NCBI GenBank assembly: GCA_964579675.1
Contig: CAZOIA010000166.1
Coordinates: 1-12,002, forward strand
Length of the DNA stretch: 12,002 bases
From: CAZOIA01 sp964579675
GTDB lineage: Bacteria > Planctomycetota > Phycisphaerae > UBA1845 > PWPN01
Reading direction: 5' to 3'
In this document: one piece after another, positions 6,509-12,002 of the stretch
Layout: every line of letters starts with the position of its first letter
Position numbering within the stretch: the stretch's first letter is position 1
Position numbers and translations under genes: made by a program
Notes under the pieces: model-generated
What the model was told of the DNA's origin: nothing
The model's input: the letters and a program-made list of their open reading frames with translations, nothing else
The model's database searches: none

Positions 6509-9500
6509 TCACGAAGAGTGGTTGATCAGTCGCTCGATCTCCGCCCGCTCATCGCTCGTCAGCACCTTGTATTGTCGATCGACCTGAAGGGCCTCCTTCA
6601 GTTTCGCCCGGGCCAGCGGCTCGTCGCCCTGCTTGATGTAGATCCGCCCCAGATAAAGCAGCGTCTGGGCGCGAGTCGAGGGAAGGTTGGCGGTCATCTC
6701 CAGGCACTTCTCCAGGTCTTGGGCGGCCTCGGGCAACCGGTTGAGCCGGAGAAACACGACGCCCCGGGTGTTAAGCAAACGCGGATCATCCAGGTGCCTG
6801 AGCACACCCCGGTTGGCCAGTTCAAGGGCCTCCTCCGGCCGCCTCAGCTCCTCGGCCAGGATCCAGGCCAGGTGGTTGAGCCCCTGCTGATGATACGGGG
6901 CCAGTTCCAGCAGCCGACGATAGGCCCTGGCCGCTTCATACACCTCACCGAGCTGATACTCGATCAGCCCCAACCCGAGGTATCCCTCCGCCCGATCGGG
7001 ATTCGCCGCGACGAAGTGCTCAAACAGCGGCTTGGCCTGACGCATGTGCTCGCGAGCCCCGGCGGAGGCCAGGATCGAAGCGACCGAGAGAAAGATCTGC
7101 CCGTCCTCGGGAGGCATCTCCGGCCGGGCGGAAACCAGTTCGAGAATCTCAGCGAATCGCTGCTGCGTCGCCAGCAACCGCATGCGAATCAGCCGGACAC
7201 GCAGGCTATCGGCGTCACGCTGCTGTGCTTCTTCAATGATCGCTTCGGCCTCGCTGAACCGGCCCTGCATGCGATAGAAGTCGGCCAACGCCAACAGCGT
7301 CGCCGGCGTATGCCGGCCGCCCTCAGCCTGGCGATAGGATTCGAGATGCCGGATCGCCTCAGCCCGCTGGCCTTTCGCGTTGAGGATCCGGGCCCGCAGG
7401 AGCTGGACCTCCTCACTGGCGGCATCAACCTTCAGCGCCGCGTCGGTGAGTTCCTCGGCCGACTCGATGTCCCCCGCACCGAGGGCCAGGTTCGCCAGCA
7501 GGTTGCGGGCGGTGACGTTCTTCGGATCGATATCGAGTACCGACCGGGCCAACTCCCGGGCCGCCAGAGCATTGTCCAACTCCTTCTCCAGTTCCGCCCG
7601 GATCAGCAGGAACTCCACGTTCTGAGGGTTGGCGCCAAGGGCCCGAACTGCGAGTCGACTTGCCGACCTCAGCTCACCTCGCTCCCGGGCCAACCGGACC
7701 AGACGCAGATGGGCCGCCGCGTTTCTCGGAGCGAGCTCGATCACCTTCTCAAGAACGGTCTTCGCCGCTTCCGTTGCGTCGGCCGAGCCATCTTTCAACA
7801 ACACGTCCGCGTGAATGGATAACAACTCCGCATCGTTCGGATCCCGCTCCAGCAGCTCCCCCAGCATCTCCCGTCCTCGCGCGGAAACGTCGGTGTGGGC
7901 ACTGAAGACCGCCGCCCTGACCCACAGACGCTGCAATTCAACATTATCCGGATCCGCTTCGAGGCCCGTTTCCCAGGCGTCAATCGCCTGATCCGTTCGC
8001 CCGAATCGCTGATAGAACCGTCCCAGCGCGATGTGCGCCTCAGCCGTGGAGGCCCCCAGCGCGGTCAGATGCATGTAGTCCTTCTCCGCCAGATCGAACT
8101 GATCGCTGTCGGCGTAGTAGTCGGCCCGCAACAGGCAGGCGGCAAAGTCGTTGCGCCGAGCCACCTCCGCGTCGAGCGTCGCCACCGCCTCCTCATTGCG
8201 GCCTTCGGCGTGCAATATCGCAACGCGAGCGGCAACGGCCGGCACCAGATCCGGCCTGGATGCCCGGATCTCCTCAAGCAGTCTGAGGGCGAGCTCGGCC
8301 TTTCCGGTCCGCTGATAAATCAACCTGGCCAGAAGGACGCGCGGGATCTCGCTACGGGGACGGGTATCGCCCTGGCGTTCGAGTTCTTCGATGGCCGCAT
8401 CGTAATCACCGCGGCTCATCGCCACGATCGCCCGGTGATCCCCCAGCGCGGCCAAGCCTGCGGGCACGCGATCCACCATCTGGGCCGCTTCGGTGAACCG
8501 GCCCTGACGCTCCAGCAACTCGGCTAACTGGGCAACGACGGAAGCCTCGTGGCGATATGCCCTGATGAACCGCCGGTAGGTGTCCTCAGCCCGGTCGTCT
8601 CGGCCCAGCGACTCGTACATCCACCCCAGGGCCAAGACCGGCGACGACCAACTCGGATCGACGTGAATACAATACATCAGCATCTCGGCGATCCGCTCTT
8701 GCTGATCCTTCCATCCGTCGTCCCGCAGCCATACGCAGGCCTGCTGAAACCGCCATCGCAGACCTCGCCGGCCCTCGATCGCCTGGAGCTCATCGACCAG
8801 CCGCTGGCACGCCTCCCGGTCCTCTTGCACCTCCGGAAAATCCAACAACGCCAGTCGCGATCGCACGTCATCAGCCTGGTCCGCAGCCAGTTGCCTAAGC
8901 TCATCAATCGCCTTGCCGCGCCGCTTGCGCGACAACAGGTGGCGAACCAGCGCGAACTTCGCGCTCGCCAGTTCCGGTCCCTCAAGTTTTGCGAGGGCCT
9001 GCTCCAGGGTCGCACCGGCCTGATCGACCCGGCCCATCGACGATTGGAACCCGGCCAGGGCAATCCACGGCGCCGCAACGCCATCATGACGCTGCACCGC
9101 CGCCTCGCACACCTCGATGCCCCTGGCATCCCGCCCCAAGTGGCAGTACAGGCGCGCAAGCTGCAATGACGCGGGCAAGGGCTCATCGCACTCCTTGATC
9201 GCTCGCTCCAACTCCGCCACCGCGTCGGCGTGCCGACCTTGCCCGACCGCGATCGTCGCCTGAAGAAGACGAATCTCGACGTTCTCCGGATGGGCCTCCC
9301 GCAACGCAGCCAGCGCCTCGCGCGAGGGGGACGCCGCCAACTCCGGCGCCCGCTTGGCGACGTATCTGAGGGACGCCTTGATGTGCAACAGCTCCGTTTC
9401 CAGATCGCCGGGTTTGAGGCGCTGGGCGGTCCTGGCGTACCTCTGAGCTCTGGGCAAATCGCCGTTGCGATAGTAGGCCTTGGCGAGCGCGAGCGTCGCT

Positions 9501-11023
9501 TCCCAATCGCCGGGCTGCCGCAGAACATACTTCTCCAGCGCCGCCAACGACCGCCCAGGCTGACCCGTATGGTCATACGCCTGGGCCAGCAGTTTCCATA
9601 TCTGCACGTTGGCCGGAGTGATGGGGATAGGCTCACCGACGGGGCTGCTGACCACCAGGTGCTCCAGCAGATTGATGACGCCGTAGGATCTGTCCTCGGC
9701 ACTCGCGAGGGCTGCACCAAGAAGCGCCAACTGGTTACTGACCGATGCGTCCGCCTCGGGCCTGCCCTCAATCGCGTCCTGATACTCGTCCACGCACGCC
9801 CGGGCCTCTTCGATCCGACCGGATGCCAGGTAGAGATCAACGGCCAGCGGCAGGAACATCACCCGCCGACCGCCGGTCAACTCCTCCAGCCCACGACCTG
9901 CCAGCTCGACGCCCTTGTCCTTGTCAACTCGTCGCAGCACAAGGTTCGCCTCCGCCCGGAACAACGCCAGCGACAGGTTCTCCAGGTTCACGTCCTGCCC
10001 GGCGAGGGCCTCCCGCCCGAGCTGCTTGATCGCTTCCAGTTCCTCCTCCGCACGGTCCAGCTCGCCCAGATCAAGCCACCCCTCCGCCAGCAACAGCCGC
10101 GTCTTCAAATCCGCCGGCTCCAGTACGCCCGCAACCCTGAGGTCCGTCCGTGCCGCCTCCACGTCCCCCATCACCCGCCGGTAAAACCGGGCCCGCCTCA
10201 CCCGCGCCTCCGCCGACTTCGGGTTACTGCTCACCCCAAGATCCAACCAGGCCAACGCCGCCTCGATCGAAGACTGCGACCCTTCCTCCAAGGCAAGCTC
10301 GCTCAAGAGCCCGTAAACCTCCACCGCCGCCGGGTGCTTCTCCACGAACCGCGTCAGAAGCTCGGTACCCCCCTCACGATCGGCCTCAGCCACCAGCGAG
10401 CGGCCCAACCACACCGTTGCCCGCGCGTCGTCCGGGGCAACCGACAGCCGGCGGCGGCAGACCTCCACCACCTGAGGGTAATCCTTCAGCGAGAAGTACA
10501 GCCGCCCCAGACGATCGCTGATCTCAGCATCCCCAGGCTTGATCTTCAGACCACGCAAATATGCCCCAACCGCCGACCCGATGTTCGCCGACCGCAAGGG
10601 CCGGACCGACAGATTCGCCTCCGCGTATTGAACCAGCACCTCCACATCGTTCGGATACTTGAACAGGTACACCTGGAGATGCCGGCACGCTTCCTCCCAG
10701 TTCCCCGCCTCCAAGGCGGCTTCTCCGGCAATCAACGCGCGGTCGGCGGCCCGACGCTTGCGGAGGAAATGCCCTCCGAGGAACCCCACCCCGAGCAGCC
10801 CTGCCACCAGCGACATGATGATCAGCATTCGGGCGTTGAGCCGCCCCACACCACGTTTGAGCCGATCCCCGGTGCGACCACCCGCGCGCTGAACGGCCCG
10901 CTCAATCGACCGGATCCGGCGCCGGGTCCACCGCTTGATGCCCCGCCCGCGATGCCCTCTACCCTGTTGTTCGCGCGGGGAACCGTCCGGCTCGATCTCA
11001 CCAGGTTGTCGGCTGTTGACCAT
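6509..11023 (-). CDS. Giant membrane-anchored TPR protein, second gene of the tandem array
   Basis: The predicted protein has 1504 residues. Residues 1-65 are basic (19 Arg/Lys, 6 acidic) with a short amphipathic stretch around GIKRWTRRRIRSIERAVQ (28-45). A transmembrane helix at about 66-87 contains AGLLGVGFLGGHF. It is a signal anchor flanked by basic residues on both sides, so topology is not certain. From about residue 93 the protein is a TPR-type solenoid. Clear repeats include EACRHLQVYLFKYPNDVEV (111-129), IWKLLAQAYDHTGQPGRSL (475-493), AHIALGRFYQRFGRTDQAI (996-1014) and YLGLGLIEYQLGEVYEAA (1348-1365). A Trp-rich conserved block lies at 756-819. The C-terminal cap contains VDRQYKVLTSDERAEIERL. 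No enzyme motif is seen; a protein-protein scaffold at the envelope is inferred. The ATG at 11023 has GAGGA (11036-11032) 8 nt upstream. It is colinear over its full length with the gene at 1911-6488, at 57% identity in one sampled 74-residue middle segment. Confidence 0.9.
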   Translation of the reverse strand: MVNSRQPGEIEPDGSPREQQGRGHRGRGIKRWTRRRIRSIERAVQRAGGRTGDRLKRGVGRLNARMLIIMSLVAGLLGVGFLGGHFLRKRRAADRALIAGEAALEAGNWEEACRHLQVYLFKYPNDVEVLVQYAEANLSVRPLRSANIGSAVGAYLRGLKIKPGDAEISDRLGRLYFSLKDYPQVVEVCRRRLSVAPDDARATVWLGRSLVAEADREGGTELLTRFVEKHPAAVEVYGLLSELALEEGSQSSIEAALAWLDLGVSSNPKSAEARVRRARFYRRVMGDVEAARTDLRVAGVLEPADLKTRLLLAEGWLDLGELDRAEEELEAIKQLGREALAGQDVNLENLSLALFRAEANLVLRRVDKDKGVELAGRGLEELTGGRRVMFLPLAVDLYLASGRIEEARACVDEYQDAIEGRPEADASVSNQLALLGAALASAEDRSYGVINLLEHLVVSSPVGEPIPITPANVQIWKLLAQAYDHTGQPGRSLAALEKYVLRQPGDWEATLALAKAYYRNGDLPRAQRYARTAQRLKPGDLETELLHIKASLRYVAKRAPELAASPSREALAALREAHPENVEIRLLQATIAVGQGRHADAVAELERAIKECDEPLPASLQLARLYCHLGRDARGIEVCEAAVQRHDGVAAPWIALAGFQSSMGRVDQAGATLEQALAKLEGPELASAKFALVRHLLSRKRRGKAIDELRQLAADQADDVRSRLALLDFPEVQEDREACQRLVDELQAIEGRRGLRWRFQQACVWLRDDGWKDQQERIAEMLMYCIHVDPSWSSPVLALGWMYESLGRDDRAEDTYRRFIRAYRHEASVVAQLAELLERQGRFTEAAQMVDRVPAGLAALGDHRAIVAMSRGDYDAAIEELERQGDTRPRSEIPRVLLARLIYQRTGKAELALRLLEEIRASRPDLVPAVAARVAILHAEGRNEEAVATLDAEVARRNDFAACLLRADYYADSDQFDLAEKDYMHLTALGASTAEAHIALGRFYQRFGRTDQAIDAWETGLEADPDNVELQRLWVRAAVFSAHTDVSARGREMLGELLERDPNDAELLSIHADVLLKDGSADATEAAKTVLEKVIELAPRNAAAHLRLVRLARERGELRSASRLAVRALGANPQNVEFLLIRAELEKELDNALAARELARSVLDIDPKNVTARNLLANLALGAGDIESAEELTDAALKVDAASEEVQLLRARILNAKGQRAEAIRHLESYRQAEGGRHTPATLLALADFYRMQGRFSEAEAIIEEAQQRDADSLRVRLIRMRLLATQQRFAEILELVSARPEMPPEDGQIFLSVASILASAGAREHMRQAKPLFEHFVAANPDRAEGYLGLGLIEYQLGEVYEAARAYRRLLELAPYHQQGLNHLAWILAEELRRPEEALELANRGVLRHLDDPRLLNTRGVVFLRLNRLPEAAQDLEKCLEMTANLPSTRAQTLLYLGRIYIKQGDEPLARAKLKEALQVDRQYKVLTSDERAEIERLINHSS
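10487..10804 (-). repeat. Highly conserved 5' block shared with 5907-6224
   Basis: This is the counterpart in the second TPR gene (residues about 74-179) of the block in the third gene. It covers the glycine-rich part of the membrane helix and the segment with VYLFKYPNDVE, AEANLSVRPLR and KPGDAE. DNA identity here exceeds protein identity, so silent sites are not saturated. Confidence 0.8.
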
Positions 11024-11031
11024 GGCCGCCG

Positions 11032-11036
11032 TCCTC
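11032..11036 (-). promoter_or_regulatory. Ribosome-binding site of the second TPR gene
   Basis: GAGGA on the minus strand lies 8 nt before ATG 11023, inside the 20-nt gap that follows the stop of the upstream TPR gene (TGA 11046-11044). The short gap suggests co-transcription and perhaps translational coupling. Confidence 0.6.
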
Positions 11037-11043
11037 GCTCACA

Positions 11044-12002
11044 TCAAGAGGAGGCATTGACCAGTTGCTCGGTCTCCGCCCGCTCATCGTCAGTCAGTAC
11101 CTTGTGCTGCCGGTCGATCTCCAGGACTTGCCTCAGTGTCCTTTTCGCAAGTGCCGTCTCGCCTTGCCTCATGTAGATCCGGCCCAGGTACAGCAGCGTT
11201 TTCGCCCGCGTTGACGGGATATCCCTGACCATGGTTAGGCACCTTTCCAGGTCTTTGCGGGCTTCTGTCAACATATCAAGACGGAAGAACACGACCCCGC
11301 GGGTATTCAACAGATGGGGATCATTCGGGTATTTCGTGACGCCCTTTCGGGCGAACACCAGCGCCTCCTCAGGTCGGCCCAACTCCTCGCCGAGAATCCA
11401 CGCCAGGTTGTTCAGTGCCTGCTGATGGTACGGGTCCAGCTCCAGCAATCTGCGGTAGGCTTTCTCGGCCTCGGCCAGCTCTCCCGTCTCGAACACCACC
11501 ATCGCCAACGCGAGATAGCCCTCGACCCGATCGGGATTCGCCGCTATGAACTGATCGAATAGGGGTCTCAACTTGTTCACATGATCGACCGCTCCTGCGG
11601 AGACCAGGATCGAAGCGGCCGATACCAGCACTTGTGCCTCGCCGGGATGGCTCTTGCAGTGCCCGGCAACCAGATCCGGGATCTCCTCGAACCGGCCCTG
11701 CGACGCCAACAGCTTGAGCCGGACGAGAAGCACCCCCGTGGCGCCCGGGGCAACCGCCTCGGCCTGATCGAGACGTTCTGCGGAGGTCTGGAAGTTACCC
11801 TGCATCCGATGAAGATCCGCCAGCGCCAGCAACGTAGCCACTGTATGCCCGCCGTCCTCGGCCTGGCGATAGGATTCGAGACTCCGGATCGCCTCATCCT
11901 GCTGGCCCTTTGCGTTGAGAATCTCGGCCCGGGCGATCTGGGCCTCTTCATTGGCGGCATCAAGCTTGAGTGCCTCGTTATTGAACGTCTCGGCCGAATC
12001 GA
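11044..12002 (-). CDS. Giant TPR protein, first gene of the tandem array (N-terminal part outside window)
   Basis: The reading frame stays open from the right edge to TGA at 11046-11044, giving the last 319 codons. It aligns without break to residues about 1186-1504 of the next gene. The first visible residues (DSAETFNNEALKLDAANEEA) match its ESAEELTDAALKVDAASEE. A GTG at 11841 could be read as a start, but the homology continues upstream of it, so the true start is beyond 12002 and a full length near 1500 aa is expected. Visible TPR units include LLALADLHRMQGNFQTSAE, EKAYRRLLELDPYHQQALNN followed by LAWILGEEL, and LLYLGRIYMRQGETALAKR. The end shares the cap motif IDRQHKVLTDDERAE. In the last 56 residues it matches the second gene at 36 positions and the third at about 22, so it is closer to its immediate neighbour. 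Function is inferred to be the same as for the other copies. Confidence 0.87.
   Translation of the reverse strand, partial: DSAETFNNEALKLDAANEEAQIARAEILNAKGQQDEAIRSLESYRQAEDGGHTVATLLALADLHRMQGNFQTSAERLDQAEAVAPGATGVLLVRLKLLASQGRFEEIPDLVAGHCKSHPGEAQVLVSAASILVSAGAVDHVNKLRPLFDQFIAANPDRVEGYLALAMVVFETGELAEAEKAYRRLLELDPYHQQALNNLAWILGEELGRPEEALVFARKGVTKYPNDPHLLNTRGVVFFRLDMLTEARKDLERCLTMVRDIPSTRAKTLLYLGRIYMRQGETALAKRTLRQVLEIDRQHKVLTDDERAETEQLVNASS

Larger units (their letters stand above)
1911..12002 (-). repeat. Tandem array of three paralogous TPR genes
   Basis: Two full units and part of a third follow each other in the same orientation with start-to-start distance 4535 bp (11023 to 6488). Both stop-to-ATG spacers are 20 nt (11024-11043 and 6489-6508), although their sequences have diverged. 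All visible ends carry the same C-terminal motif. This is best explained by tandem duplication of one gene with its translation signals. Whether more copies lie to the right cannot be seen. Confidence 0.85.

Noticed and set aside
11841..11841. GTG as a start for a short 265-residue TPR gene
   Set aside because: The frame and the homology to the neighbouring paralogue continue upstream to the window edge, so this is an internal valine codon.

Overview
This is a G+C-rich window whose recognisable genes all lie on the minus strand. The organism looks like a member of the Planctomycetota, possibly the Phycisphaerae. That is an inference from the style of the proteins (very large membrane-anchored TPR proteins, a secreted PA14-like/carbohydrate-binding-like protein). 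No ribosomal or marker gene is present to confirm it.

Reading in the direction of transcription (high to low coordinates), most of the window is a tandem array of giant paralogous tetratricopeptide-repeat (TPR) genes. The first (11044 to beyond 12002) is cut by the right edge and shows only its last 319 codons. The second (6509-11023) is complete at 1504 aa. The third (1911-6488) is complete at about 1525 aa. All three align colinearly wherever they can be compared. Both complete copies have a strongly basic N-terminal segment, one glycine-rich transmembrane helix, and about 1400 residues of helical-repeat solenoid. The two junctions between genes are both exactly 20 nt when the third gene starts at ATG 6488. 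The array therefore looks like serial duplication of a unit of about 4.5 kb carrying its own translation start, probably read as one operon from a promoter beyond the right edge. The N-terminal and membrane-proximal part of the two complete copies is far better conserved (about 85% at DNA level in one 245-bp stretch, counted by eye) than their C-termini, which suggests gene conversion or strong constraint there.

Downstream of the array lies about 1.04 kb without a convincing gene (875-1910). It holds a 10-bp tandem repeat with a 12-bp inverted partner and two weak promoter-like sites on the minus strand. Then comes the 5' part of a secreted protein gene (1-874, running off the left edge) with a signal peptide, a PA14-like domain and a carbohydrate-binding-module-like domain.

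No RNA gene, CRISPR array, insertion sequence or enzyme gene was found. The likely theme is the cell envelope: TPR scaffolds anchored in the membrane, and a secreted glycan-binding protein nearby. A functional link between the two parts is not shown by the sequence.
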